Shown: positions 16,756 to 24,939 of the stretch, in pieces
How the letters are laid out: every line of letters begins with the position of its first letter
Numbering within the stretch: the first letter of the stretch is position 1
Assembly (NCBI GenBank): GCA_963839995.1
Contig: CAWIXH010000005.1
Span: 62,001 to 126,000 of the forward strand
Direction: 5' to 3'
Source of the DNA: CAWIUB01 sp963839995
Lineage (GTDB): Bacteria > Actinomycetota > Actinomycetes > Mycobacteriales > Jatrophihabitantaceae
DNA: 64,000 bases
Notes under the pieces: generated by a model
Told to the model about the DNA's origin: nothing
Seen by the model: the letters and a program-made list of their open reading frames with translations, nothing else
Databases searched by the model: none
Made by a program: the position numbers and the translations under genes

Positions 16756-17348
16756 CAGGACTGCTCACGCTGTTCGGCAGACACCGGGCCGGCTGGCGCG
16801 GGTGGGTGATGAGCGGCGGAAGCGACGAACTGCGAGCGGAAAGCATCCTTGGCAAAGCGCGCCATCAGCGTGGCGAACTGACGGCAGTCGTCGTCGCTCC
16901 AATTGCGCAGCATGCGGGCGAGGTACTCGTTGCGCACCCGGTTGTGGTCGGCGTAGATGGCAAGGGCCTTCTCGGTCGCGACGAGCACGCTGGCCCGTCC
17001 GTCGACCGGATCAGCACGCCGCTCGACCAGACCGTCCCTGACCATGGCAGCAACCTGCCGGCTGACGGTCGAGGCGTCGGACTGGACGCAGTCGGCGAGT
17101 GTCCCCACACGCACTGGTCCCTCACTGACCAACTGCGCGATGAGCACCTGCACCGACCAGTCGACGTCGTGCTTCGCAGCCGCCAGGTACTGGGATCTCG
17201 CCCGCCCGACCGTCCGGATGAATCGGGCGAGCATGTCGCCCAAATCGGCGATGGCATCGGCGCTCGGTTGGGGCGCCGCTGATTCGGTGGCGATCGACTG
17301 GCCGGCGACGACGCCGTCCTCCGACTCGACGGCGGCAGACCAGATCAC
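16755..17348 (-). CDS. MarR-family transcriptional regulator
   Basis: 197 residues from GTG 17348, preferred because GGGAG lies just upstream; GTG 17360 in the same frame has no ribosome-binding site. The winged-helix core is clear: LIAQLVSEGPVRVGTLADCV, QSDASTVSRQVAAMVRDGLV (recognition helix) and ERRADPVDGRASVLVATEKA (the wing with the conserved DxRxxxV motif). Unlike many MarR proteins it has an extra ~40-residue N-terminal segment and a Pro/Ala-rich tail. It heads an operon with the MFS exporter, and an inverted repeat lies in its promoter, so it is probably an autorepressor relieved by a substrate of the pump. Confidence 0.9.
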   Translation of the reverse strand: MIWSAAVESEDGVVAGQSIATESAAPQPSADAIADLGDMLARFIRTVGRARSQYLAAAKHDVDWSVQVLIAQLVSEGPVRVGTLADCVQSDASTVSRQVAAMVRDGLVERRADPVDGRASVLVATEKALAIYADHNRVRNEYLARMLRNWSDDDCRQFATLMARFAKDAFRSQFVASAAHHPPAPAGPVSAEQREQS

Positions 17349-17378
17349 GGAGTCTCCCACTTGTTTGCGTCATACAAC

Positions 17379-17397
17379 TACTTGCTCAACACAAGTA
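17379..17397. promoter_or_regulatory. Inverted repeat upstream of marR (putative operator)
   Basis: TACTTG (17379-17384) and CAAGTA (17392-17397) are exact reverse complements with a 7-base centre. The surrounding DNA is AT-rich compared with the window (CATACAACTACTTGC), as expected of a promoter. It lies 31 bases upstream of the preferred marR start. Recognition by MarR is inferred. Confidence 0.6.
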
Positions 17398-17502
17398 TTG
17401 GGCTTGCGGAGCCGCACTACAAGTCGAAAACTCTCACCCGGCGGGCGCCGATCTCACCAGATCGGGCCCGTCGGTTTTGGAACTACGGGCGATCGACCGG
17501 GG

Positions 17503-17712
17503 TCAGGCGACGACGTTGTGGGTGTTGCCCTCCAGCAGCGAACGGACCTCGGCCTCCCGGTACCGGCGGTGCCCGCCGAGCGTGCGGATCGAGGTCAGCT
17601 TGCCGGCCTTGGCCCACCGGGTAACCGTCTTCGGGTCGACGCGAAACAGCGTCGCGACCTCCGACGGGGTGAGCAGCGGCTCTGACTCCGGGCGGTGACG
17701 AGAGCTCGTCAT
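17503..17712 (-). CDS. bldC: BldC-type MerR-like developmental regulator
   Basis: 69 residues from ATG 17712. The central sequence SEVATLFRVDPKTVTRWAKA and GKLTSIRTLGGHRRYREAEV is nearly identical to BldC of Streptomyces as I recall it: a MerR-type winged helix without the dimerising coiled coil. BldC binds head-to-tail arrays of direct repeats and delays entry into development in Streptomyces; in other actinobacteria its targets are less clear. A longer frame extends upstream to 17874 but its sequence is unrelated to the family, so the short form is chosen. Confidence 0.93.
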   Translation of the reverse strand: MTSSRHRPESEPLLTPSEVATLFRVDPKTVTRWAKAGKLTSIRTLGGHRRYREAEVRSLLEGNTHNVVA

Positions 17713-18058
17713 TCCTGTCGCCCCCCTTCTGGGAATAATGTGACGCGGGTCCTGTTCCGGCGTTACAGACCCAGTATGCACAACGGCCGGGGAAGTTCCT
17801 ACCACAACTTCCCGTCGTGTCCACTCTGTGCCATCAACACCCCTTCGTGCGGTGCGGGCCCTGTGCCGGGCCATGCCGAGCGTGACGGGTCAGCCGCGGA
17901 TCACACGCGTGGTCGGGTGCGAACGCCCACAGGCGCGCGGTACGCTCGGCTCACGACGATGACAACATTCCCGGCGCACGCCGCTGCATCGAGCACAGGC
18001 CCGGTGGGCCAGCCGGCAGCCGCTGCCCGGACGACCGTGTGAGCGAGGGGGTCGAGCC
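17713..18058. other. Divergent intergenic region between bldC and the DUF3073 gene
   Basis: About 345 bases with no credible coding frame. It must hold the promoters of bldC (minus) and of the DUF3073 gene (plus). The run CCCCCC at 17720-17726, read as GGGGGG on the minus strand, serves as a bldC ribosome-binding site. I see no strong palindrome or RNA gene. Confidence 0.5.
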
Positions 18059-18259
18059 ATGGGGCGCGGCCGTGCGAAAGCCAAGCAGACAAAGGTAGCC
18101 CGGGAACTCAAGTACAGCTCCCACCCGACTGACCTGGACGCCTTGCAGCGCGAACTGGGCGGCTCGACGCACTCCACCGACTCCTTTGCGCACGACCCGC
18201 ACGGTGGCGCGGACGACGACGAGTACGACCCGGACGATTGGGCCAGCGCCTCCCGCTGA
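18059..18259 (+). CDS. DUF3073 family protein
   Basis: 66 residues. The N-terminus MGRGRAKAKQTKVARELKY is the hallmark of this actinobacterial family, followed by an acidic tail ending DDDEYDPDDWA. The function is unknown; the basic start and acidic end suggest a nucleic-acid or ribosome contact. It faces purM tail to tail with no gap, a neighbourhood seen in many actinobacteria. Confidence 0.93.
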   Translation: MGRGRAKAKQTKVARELKYSSHPTDLDALQRELGGSTHSTDSFAHDPHGGADDDEYDPDDWASASR

Positions 18260-19321
18260 TCACCGCCAGTTGGCCGGCGCCCCCAGGTAGTCGCCCGCCA
18301 GCGTGACCTCGCCCTTTCCGGCGCGGACTTCGCCGACCCGGTAGGCCGGCACCTGCCGTCCGGCCAGCAGCCGAAGGGCCGCCGATTCCTGCTCCGCGGG
18401 CAGCACCGCAACCATGCCGACGCCGAGGTTGAACGTCAGCTCCAATTGCGCGCGGCTCACCGAGCCCGTGCGCGCGACGAGATCGAAGATCGGCTGAGGC
18501 GTCCAGGTCGACCGGTCGATGACCGCTGCGGCATCGGGCGGCAGCACCCGCCGCAGGTTGCCGGCGAACCCGCCGCCGGTGATGTGCGCGAACGCGTGCA
18601 CGTCGCAGTCAGCAGCCAGCGCCAGGCAGTCCCGCGCGTAGATGCGGGTCGGTTCGAGCAGCTCGTCGGCCAGCGTGCGCCCGCCCAGCTCGGCTGGCGT
18701 CGCGTCCAGCGGCACGTCGCGCAGCACGTGGCGCACCAACGAGTAGCCGTTCGAGTGCAGCCCGGACGAGCCGAGCGCGATCAGCACGTCACCGGCCCGA
18801 ACCCGGTCCGCCCCGAGGACTCGGTCGGCGTTCACCACCCCGACCGCGGCACCCGAGACGTCGTACTCGTCCGGGCGCAGCACGCCGGGATGCTCCGCGG
18901 TCTCGCCACCCACGAGCGCACAGCCAGCCTGCACGCACCCTTCGGCGATGCCGCCGACGATGGCCGCGATCTTCTCCGGCACCACCTTGCCGGTGGCGAT
19001 GTAGTCGGTCATGAACAGCGGCTCGGCGCCGACCACGACCAGGTCGTCGACCACCATTGCGACCAGGTCGATGCCGATCGTGTCGTGCCGGTCGACGGCC
19101 TGGGCGATCACGAGCTTGGTGCCCACCCCGTCGGTGGAGCTGGCAAGAATCGGCTGCGGGTACTTGGCGAGATCAAGCCGGAACAGCCCGGCGAATCCGC
19201 CCAGGCCGCCGAGCACTTCGGGCCGGCCGGTGCGCTTCACGGCCGCCTTCATCAGCTCGACGGCCCGCTCCCCTGCCGCAATGTCAACGCCCGCAGCGGC
19301 GTAAGACGCCTCGGATGTCAC
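18260..19321 (-). CDS. purM: Phosphoribosylformylglycinamidine cyclo-ligase (AIR synthetase)
   Basis: 353 residues from GTG 19321, whose GTGA overlaps the purF stop. PurM uses ATP to close FGAM to aminoimidazole ribotide, step five of IMP synthesis. Family features are SYAAAGVDIAAGERAVELMK, the GVGTKLVIAQ and GIDLVAMVVDDLVV motifs that bind ATP, and GLHSNGYSLVR and HITGGGFAGNL. The length is normal. It is the last gene of the purQ-purL-(mycothiol-type)-purF-purM operon. Confidence 0.97.
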   Translation of the reverse strand: MTSEASYAAAGVDIAAGERAVELMKAAVKRTGRPEVLGGLGGFAGLFRLDLAKYPQPILASSTDGVGTKLVIAQAVDRHDTIGIDLVAMVVDDLVVVGAEPLFMTDYIATGKVVPEKIAAIVGGIAEGCVQAGCALVGGETAEHPGVLRPDEYDVSGAAVGVVNADRVLGADRVRAGDVLIALGSSGLHSNGYSLVRHVLRDVPLDATPAELGGRTLADELLEPTRIYARDCLALAADCDVHAFAHITGGGFAGNLRRVLPPDAAAVIDRSTWTPQPIFDLVARTGSVSRAQLELTFNLGVGMVAVLPAEQESAALRLLAGRQVPAYRVGEVRAGKGEVTLAGDYLGAPANWR

Positions 19322-20907
19322 CCGCTGCGCCCGATCCCCTCCTTGTTCGACCCCGGCTGGGCGTGAGCCCGCTGCGGGTCGAACAAGTCGGGGAGGGAAG
19401 TCGCCGACCGCTCAAGGTTTGCCCAGGCGCCTGGACCTACGGTCGGCGCGCCGCCTTCGGCGGCCAGCCCTTCCAGGATGTGTTTGCCGACGATGTCGGG
19501 CAGCGGGATCGGGTACTCGCCGTCATAGCAGGCGCGGCACAGCCGGGTCTTGGGTTGCTCGCTCGCGGCGATCAGGCCGTCGAGCGAGACATAGCCGAGC
19601 GAGTCTGCGCCGATCGCGCGCCGGACTCCGTCGACGTCGAGTCCGTTGGCGATCAGCTCGGCCTTCGAGGCGAAATCGATGCCGTAGAAGCACGGCCACT
19701 TCACCGGCGGCGCCCCGATGCGGACATGCACTTCGACGGCGCCCGCCTCACGCAGCATCCGCACCAGCGCCCGCTGGGTGTTTCCTCGAATGATCGAGTC
19801 GTCGACCACGACCAGCCGCTTGCCGCGAATCACGTCGCGCAGCGGGTTGAGTTTGAGCCGGATGCCTAACTGGCGAAGCGTCTGGGACGGCTGGATAAAC
19901 GTGCGCCCCACATAGCCGTTCTTGACCAGGCCCTGGCCGTAGGGGATGCCGGACTCCTCGGCGAAACCGATCGCCGCCGGGGTCCCCGACTCCGGGGACG
20001 GGATGACCAGATCGGCGTCGACCGGGTGTTCCCGGGCGAGCCGGCGGCCGATCTCGACGCGGGCCGCATGCACGTTGCGGCCGCTGATGGTGCTGTCCGG
20101 GCGGGCCACGTACACGTATTCGAACAGGCAACCCTTCGGCTCGGCGGCCGCGAAGTGCTGCGAACGCAGGCCCTCCTCGTCGACCGCGATCAGCTCGCCG
20201 GGCTCGATCTCGCGCACGAACGAGGCACCGATGACGTCCAGTGCTGCGGTCTCCGAGGTGACCACCCAGCCGCGGGACAGCCGGCCAAGCACCAGCGGCC
20301 GCACCCCCTGCGGATCGCGCGCGGCGTACAGGGTGTGCTCGTCCATGAACACCAGGCAGTAGGCGCCCCGCAGAGTGGGCAACACGTCCAGGGCGGCCTG
20401 TTCGACCGAGACGTCCGGACGGGCCGCGAGCAAAGCGGTGATCAGGTCCGAGTCGTTGGTCGTGCCCAGTTTGTTGCCCAGATCGAGCCGACGGACCTCG
20501 GCGGCCAGCGCGGCGGTGTTCACCAGGTTGCCGTTGTGGCCCAGCGCCAGACCGGTGCCGGCTCGGGTGGTGCGGAACGTCGGCTGGGCGTTCTCCCAGG
20601 TGGTGGAGCCGGTGGTCGAGTAACGGGTGTGGCCAACCGCGATGTGCCCTTGCAGGGTGTTGAGCGTGGCCTCGTCGAACACTTGCGACACCAGGCCCAG
20701 ATCCTTGTAGACCACCATCGACGACCCGTCGCTGACGGCGATGCCGGCGGCCTCCTGGCCACGGTGCTGCAGTGCGTACAAGGCGAAGTAGGCGAGCTTG
20801 CTGACTTCCTCGCCCGTGGCCCAGACGCCGAAAACCCCGCATGCGTCTTGCGGCTGCTTCTCGCCCCGGATGAGATCGTGACTGAGCAAGCCGTCGCCGC
20901 GTGCCAC
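19318..20907 (-). CDS. purF: Amidophosphoribosyltransferase
   Basis: 529 residues from GTG 20907. PurF makes phosphoribosylamine from PRPP and glutamine, the committed step of purine synthesis. A short propeptide precedes the catalytic cysteine in DACGVFG; the Ntn glutaminase domain follows (ALQHRGQEAAGIAVSDG), then the phosphoribosyltransferase domain with the PRPP loop VVVDDSIIRGNTQRALV. Cysteines in KWPCFYG and RLCRACYDGEYP fit the 4Fe-4S cluster of Bacillus-type enzymes. The start codon directly follows a GAGGA sequence, an unusually short spacing, so a start slightly downstream is possible. Confidence 0.97.
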   Translation of the reverse strand: MARGDGLLSHDLIRGEKQPQDACGVFGVWATGEEVSKLAYFALYALQHRGQEAAGIAVSDGSSMVVYKDLGLVSQVFDEATLNTLQGHIAVGHTRYSTTGSTTWENAQPTFRTTRAGTGLALGHNGNLVNTAALAAEVRRLDLGNKLGTTNDSDLITALLAARPDVSVEQAALDVLPTLRGAYCLVFMDEHTLYAARDPQGVRPLVLGRLSRGWVVTSETAALDVIGASFVREIEPGELIAVDEEGLRSQHFAAAEPKGCLFEYVYVARPDSTISGRNVHAARVEIGRRLAREHPVDADLVIPSPESGTPAAIGFAEESGIPYGQGLVKNGYVGRTFIQPSQTLRQLGIRLKLNPLRDVIRGKRLVVVDDSIIRGNTQRALVRMLREAGAVEVHVRIGAPPVKWPCFYGIDFASKAELIANGLDVDGVRRAIGADSLGYVSLDGLIAASEQPKTRLCRACYDGEYPIPLPDIVGKHILEGLAAEGGAPTVGPGAWANLERSATSLPDLFDPQRAHAQPGSNKEGIGRSG

Positions 20908-20960
20908 TCCTCGAGTGTACGGGGCACCCCCCTCAACATCGGGAGGCGGCCAGGCAAGGC

Positions 20961-21719
20961 TCAGCTCAGGACCGGCAGATATGCGGACAGGTCGGCCCGC
21001 GTTCCGCTGGCGCGCAGCGCGTTCGCGGCGACCGCGTCGACCCAGGCGACCCGTCCGGTGGCCAAGCGCAGCCAGGTGAGCGGGTCGGTCTCGATCACGT
21101 TCGGTGGCGTGCCGCGGGTATGGCGCGGCCCGGCGATCGCCTGGACCGCGGCGAATGGCGGTACCCGGACCTCGACGGATCGCCCCGGCTGCTGTGCGGC
21201 CAGGAAGCCGACGAGGCTACGCGTCGTCTCGGCGAGGGCCTCGCGGTCGAGATGAACTGGTGCGTGCTCTGGCACGGACCGCGACAGGTCGTCGGCATGA
21301 ACGACGAACTCGATCACCCGCGTGCTGACGAAGTCCGGCACGGTCGTCGGACCACGCGGCGTGTCGATGACTCGCGGCAGCGCGCCACCCAGGGCCGCCT
21401 CGACGCGTCGTTCCGCCTCGGCCAACTCGGCCCGCAATTGGTCGGGCGTGCGCTCGCGCGTGACCTGCACCGTGGACTCGTGGATCACCGCGACGTCCCG
21501 GCGATAGCGGGTGACGAACTGATGCGGCGGCAGCGGCGGAAGATCGGTGGGCCGTTGCAGCAGGCGCAGCATTCCGGTGTGCAGCAGCAGGACGTGGCCG
21601 GTCAGCGTTCGCAGGTCCCACTCGGGGAGCACCGACGGCCGTCCGAACATGGCATCGTCGAGGTCGGCCAGGAACGCCCGGATCGCTGCCGACTGGGCAA
21701 GCAGGGCGCGTGCGGTCAC
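20961..21719 (-). CDS. Mycothiol-dependent maleylpyruvate-isomerase-like / sterol-carrier family protein
   Basis: 252 residues from GTG 21719, overlapping the purL stop by 4 bases (GTGA). The N-terminal half is a DinB-like four-helix bundle of the mycothiol-dependent type (LPEWDLRTLTGHVLLLHTGM and later VIEFVVHADDLSR, the latter with the metal-binding His). The C-terminal ~100 residues resemble a small SCP2-like lipid-binding domain. A gene of this type commonly sits between purL and purF in actinobacteria, but no purine-related role is established. The enzymatic reaction is unknown. Confidence 0.8.
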   Translation of the reverse strand: MTARALLAQSAAIRAFLADLDDAMFGRPSVLPEWDLRTLTGHVLLLHTGMLRLLQRPTDLPPLPPHQFVTRYRRDVAVIHESTVQVTRERTPDQLRAELAEAERRVEAALGGALPRVIDTPRGPTTVPDFVSTRVIEFVVHADDLSRSVPEHAPVHLDREALAETTRSLVGFLAAQQPGRSVEVRVPPFAAVQAIAGPRHTRGTPPNVIETDPLTWLRLATGRVAWVDAVAANALRASGTRADLSAYLPVLS

Positions 21720-24055
21720 CCGAATAGGGCAGGCAGCGTGCCTTCGAATGCCGCCCGCAGCTCAGCCAGCGGAACCGTGAATTGCCCCTGCACCTCCAAG
21801 TCGGTGCTGAGCACGTCGACGACGCCGAGCTGTACATGCGGCAGGCTACGCGCGGCGCACAGGTCGCTGAAGCGCGCCTCGTCGCTGCGTAGCACGGTCA
21901 CGATCGCTCGCCCGGCCGACTCGGCGAACAGGACGACGAACGGGTCGAGGCCCTCCGGCAGTTCCACGCTTGCGCCGATGCCATGTCCCAGGCAGCACTC
22001 GACCAGCGCCTGGGCGAGGCCGCCGTCTGACAGATCGTGCGCCGAGTCGATCAGCCCGTCACGTGAGCAGTCGATCAGGACGTCGGCCAGCAGCCGTTCG
22101 CGTTCGAGGTCCACGAGCGGTGGCCTGCCGCCGAGGAATCCGTGGACGACATTCATCCACTCCGAGCCGCCGAACTCGTCGCGCGTCTCGCCGAGCAGGT
22201 AGATCTGGGCGCCGTCCGTGTGGAACGCGAACGGGGTACGCCGCGTGACGTCGTCGATCACGCCGAGCACGCCGATCACCGGCGTGGGCAGGATCGGAGT
22301 GGCGCCGGTCTGGTTGTAGAAGCTGACGTTGCCGCCGGTCACCGGAACGCCGAGTTGCTGGCAGCCGTCGGCCAATCCCCTTACCGCTTCGGCGAATTGC
22401 CACATGACGCTGGGGTCCTCCGGCGACCCGAAGTTGAGGCAGTTGGTGACAGCGAGCGGACGGGCGCCGGTCGCGGCGACGTTGCGGTATGCCTCGGCGA
22501 GCGCCAGTTGCGCGCCGGCGTAGGGGTCGAGTCGGGCGTGACGTCCGTTCCCGTCGGTGGCAACGGCGAATCCGCGCGTCGACGTGTCGGACACCCGGAC
22601 CAGGCCGGCGTTCTCCGGCTGGGCCAGCACGGTGTTTCCCATGACGTAGCGGTCGTACTGGTCGGTGACCCAGGCCTTGTCGGCCAGGTTCGGGGACGCC
22701 GCGAGGCGCAGCAGAGTTGCCCGCAGTTGGTCGCCCGTCCTAGGCCGGGGCAGGCTCGCGCCGTCGTGCTCGACCAGCGCGTCCTGCTCGATCGGTCGCT
22801 CGATCGGCCGGTCGTAGACGGGGCCGTCGTCGGCGGCGCTTCGCGGCGGGATGTCGACGATCAGCTCGCCGTGCCATGTCACCCGCAGCCGCCCGGTGTC
22901 GGTCACCGTGCCGATGACGGTGGCGTTCACGTCCCAGGTGGCGCAGATGGCCATGAACCGGTCGAGCTTGTCCGGCGCGACCACGGCCATCATGCGTTCC
23001 TGCGACTCGCTCATCAGGATCTCTTCCGGAGCGAGTGTCGGGTCCCGAAGCGGGACCCGGTCCAGCTGGACGTCCATGCCGCCGGTGCCGGCCGCCGCGA
23101 GCTCGGTGGTGGCACAAGACAGCCCGGCTGCGCCGAGGTCCTGGATGCCGACCACCAGATCCTCGGCGAAGATTGCCAGGCAGCACTCGATGAGCACCTT
23201 CTCGGCGAACGGGTCGCCCACCTGCACGCTCGGCCGCTTCTGCTGCCCCGCTCGGACAGTTCTCGACTGCGCGCTTCGCTGCGCTCCTCGCTCGCTGGCG
23301 CTCGCTGCGATGCTCATTGCGCTGTCGTCTTCGGTCTCGAACGTTGCGCTTGCCAGGACGGATGCCCCGCCGATGCCGTCGCCGCCGGTGCGGGCGCCGA
23401 AGAGGACCACGTGGTTTCCGGGTCCGTCCGCTTTGGCCAGCTTGATCGCATCGGCCCGCAGCACGCCGACGCACAGCGCGTTGACGAGCGGGTTGCCGAG
23501 GTAGGAGTCGTCGAAGCCCACCTCGCCGCCGATGTTCGGCAAGCCCAGGCAGTTGCCGTAACCGCCGATGCCAGCAACCGCGCCTGGCAGCACCCGAGCC
23601 GTGTCCGCGGCATCGGCCGGGCCGAAGCGCAGCGAGTCCATCACGGCGACCGGCCGCGCACCCATCGTCAGGATGTCGCGCACGATGCCGCCTACGCCGG
23701 TGGCCGCGCCCTGGTAGGGCTCCACATAGGACGGGTGGTTGTGCGACTCGATCTTGAACGTGACCGCCCAGCCGCCACCAATGTCGACCACCCCGGCGTT
23801 CTCGCCCATCCCGACGAGCAGCGAGTCCGTCTTCGAGGCCTTCTCGGCGAACTGCCGCAGGTGCACCTTGGACGACTTGTACGAGCAGTGCTCGCTCCAC
23901 ATCACGGAGTAGATCGCCAGCTCGGCGCTGGTCGGGCGCCGGCGGAGAACGTCCCGGATACGGGCATATTCGTCATCCTTCAGGCCCAGCGCGGCATACG
24001 GCTGCGGCTGCTTGCCGGACTTCTTCGCCGCCTTGACGGTGTCGATCGCGCTCAC
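21716..24055 (-). CDS. purL: Phosphoribosylformylglycinamidine synthase subunit PurL
   Basis: 779 residues from GTG 24055, with GGAGGA six bases upstream. PurL is the ATP-dependent synthetase subunit that works with PurQ (glutaminase) and PurS to convert FGAR to FGAM. Family features include MWSEHCSYKSSKVHLRQF near the N-terminus, KIESHNHPSYVEPYQGAATG and GGKVGFD-like loops. Between SATFETEDDS and KRPSVQVGDPF there is an insert of about 26 residues (roughly residues 247-272) rich in Ser, Ala, Arg and Gln that is absent from the family as I know it; see the repeat entry. The insert lies in a surface loop region and the frame is kept, so the enzyme is probably active. Confidence 0.95.
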   Translation of the reverse strand: MSAIDTVKAAKKSGKQPQPYAALGLKDDEYARIRDVLRRRPTSAELAIYSVMWSEHCSYKSSKVHLRQFAEKASKTDSLLVGMGENAGVVDIGGGWAVTFKIESHNHPSYVEPYQGAATGVGGIVRDILTMGARPVAVMDSLRFGPADAADTARVLPGAVAGIGGYGNCLGLPNIGGEVGFDDSYLGNPLVNALCVGVLRADAIKLAKADGPGNHVVLFGARTGGDGIGGASVLASATFETEDDSAMSIAASASERGAQRSAQSRTVRAGQQKRPSVQVGDPFAEKVLIECCLAIFAEDLVVGIQDLGAAGLSCATTELAAAGTGGMDVQLDRVPLRDPTLAPEEILMSESQERMMAVVAPDKLDRFMAICATWDVNATVIGTVTDTGRLRVTWHGELIVDIPPRSAADDGPVYDRPIERPIEQDALVEHDGASLPRPRTGDQLRATLLRLAASPNLADKAWVTDQYDRYVMGNTVLAQPENAGLVRVSDTSTRGFAVATDGNGRHARLDPYAGAQLALAEAYRNVAATGARPLAVTNCLNFGSPEDPSVMWQFAEAVRGLADGCQQLGVPVTGGNVSFYNQTGATPILPTPVIGVLGVIDDVTRRTPFAFHTDGAQIYLLGETRDEFGGSEWMNVVHGFLGGRPPLVDLERERLLADVLIDCSRDGLIDSAHDLSDGGLAQALVECCLGHGIGASVELPEGLDPFVVLFAESAGRAIVTVLRSDEARFSDLCAARSLPHVQLGVVDVLSTDLEVQGQFTVPLAELRAAFEGTLPALFG
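23240..23320. repeat. In-frame low-complexity insertion in purL
   Basis: About 80 bases made of CGCT/GCGAGCG-type words (for example CGCTCCTCGCTCGCTGGCGC) interrupt a well conserved region of purL. The DNA is partly self-complementary and its composition differs from the flanking coding sequence. The encoded peptide (SIAASASERGAQRSAQSRTV) has the look of peptides translated from repetitive palindromic elements. No second copy of the same element is visible in this window. Confidence 0.65.
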
Positions 24056-24085
24056 CGGGTTCCTCCGGCGTCCCCACCCAGACTC

Positions 24086-24155
24086 CGATCACGTTTTCCC
24101 CGCAATTCGACGCTGGCGGCGTGCATCAGCGCACAATCGCGGGGAAACGTGATCG
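24086..24155. repeat. Intergenic hairpin, family B (purQ-purL gap)
   Basis: CGATCACGTTTTCCCCGC (24086-24103) pairs with GCGGGGAAACGTGATCG (24139-24155) with one unpaired base; a smaller inner stem CGCTG/CAGCG lies in the loop. It occupies most of the 114-base gap between purQ and purL on the same strand. The left arm and the following CAATTCGACGCTGG recur almost unchanged at 63007-63046, so this is a dispersed element and not only a terminator. Confidence 0.8.
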
Positions 24156-24169
24156 ACCAGAGGTGGCTG

Positions 24170-24868
24170 TCACGCGAGCACGCCCAGCACCGAGGTGAAG
24201 AACGGCAGCCCATCGGTGCTCGGCCCGGTGAGGTCATCGACGGCATGCTCCGGGTGCGGCATCAGGCCCACCACATTCCCCGTCTCGTTGGCGATCCCGG
24301 CGATGTTGCGGTAGGAGCCGTTCGGGTTGCCGTCCAGGTAGCGCGCGACGACGCGTCCGGTGGCCTCGAGCTCATCCAGCGTGCGCTCTCCAGCCACGTA
24401 GGCACCCTCACCGTTCTTCAGCGGGATCACCAACTCCTGCCCTGCGGCGTAGCCCGCGGTCCATGAGGTGGTGACGTTCTCGACCGACAGGCGCTGGTCA
24501 CGGCACACGAACTTGCGGTGATCGTTACGGATCAGCGCGCCGGGAAGCAGGTGGGATTCGCAGAGGATCTGGAAGCCGTTGCAGATGCCAAGCACCGGCA
24601 GGCCGTCGCGGGCGGCGGCCACGATCGCGGCCATGACTGGCGCGAAGCGGGCGATCGCACCGCAGCGCAGGTAATCGCCGTACGAGAACCCGCCCGGTAG
24701 GAGCACCGCGCCGACGTCGTGCAAGGACCGGTCCGCGTGCCAGAGCGACACCGCATCGGCGCCCGCGATCCGCACCGCTCGAGCGGCGTCGCGGTCGTCG
24801 AGGCTGCCGGGAAACGTCACCACACCGACCCGCGTTGGCACGTCAGCGAGCTTACCGGCGAGAATCAC
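24170..24868 (-). CDS. purQ: Phosphoribosylformylglycinamidine synthase subunit PurQ (glutaminase)
   Basis: 232 residues from GTG 24868; a second GTG at 24838 (VPTRVGVVTFPGS) may be the real start, since homologous sequence begins there. PurQ releases ammonia from glutamine for PurL. The class I amidotransferase triad is visible: the nucleophile in GICNGFQIL and the His/Glu pair in MPHPEHAVDD, with GGFSYGDYLRCGAIA upstream. In most relatives purS lies immediately before purQ; here the upstream neighbour is a divergent membrane-protein gene. Confidence 0.96.
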   Translation of the reverse strand: MILAGKLADVPTRVGVVTFPGSLDDRDAARAVRIAGADAVSLWHADRSLHDVGAVLLPGGFSYGDYLRCGAIARFAPVMAAIVAAARDGLPVLGICNGFQILCESHLLPGALIRNDHRKFVCRDQRLSVENVTTSWTAGYAAGQELVIPLKNGEGAYVAGERTLDELEATGRVVARYLDGNPNGSYRNIAGIANETGNVVGLMPHPEHAVDDLTGPSTDGLPFFTSVLGVLA

Positions 24869-24939
24869 CCGTCAGGCCAGCGCCGGTCACTCGCCGCGGC
24901 GCCTTGGCTGCGGCACGTCAGCAGCCTACCGTCGGCGAT

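Noticed and set aside
15094..16809. 571-codon plus-strand frame opposite the MFS gene
   Set aside because: Composition (Asp/Arg/His-rich, no helices) is that of an antisense shadow of a membrane-protein gene.
22142..24466. 774-codon plus-strand frame opposite purL/purQ
   Set aside because: It is a shadow of the pur genes; rich in Arg/Gly/Val with no domain and no ribosome-binding site.
24835..24939. Earlier start for the two-helix membrane protein
   Set aside because: It would overlap the beginning of purQ on the other strand, and the basic N-terminus before the first helix is already complete from GTG 24940.
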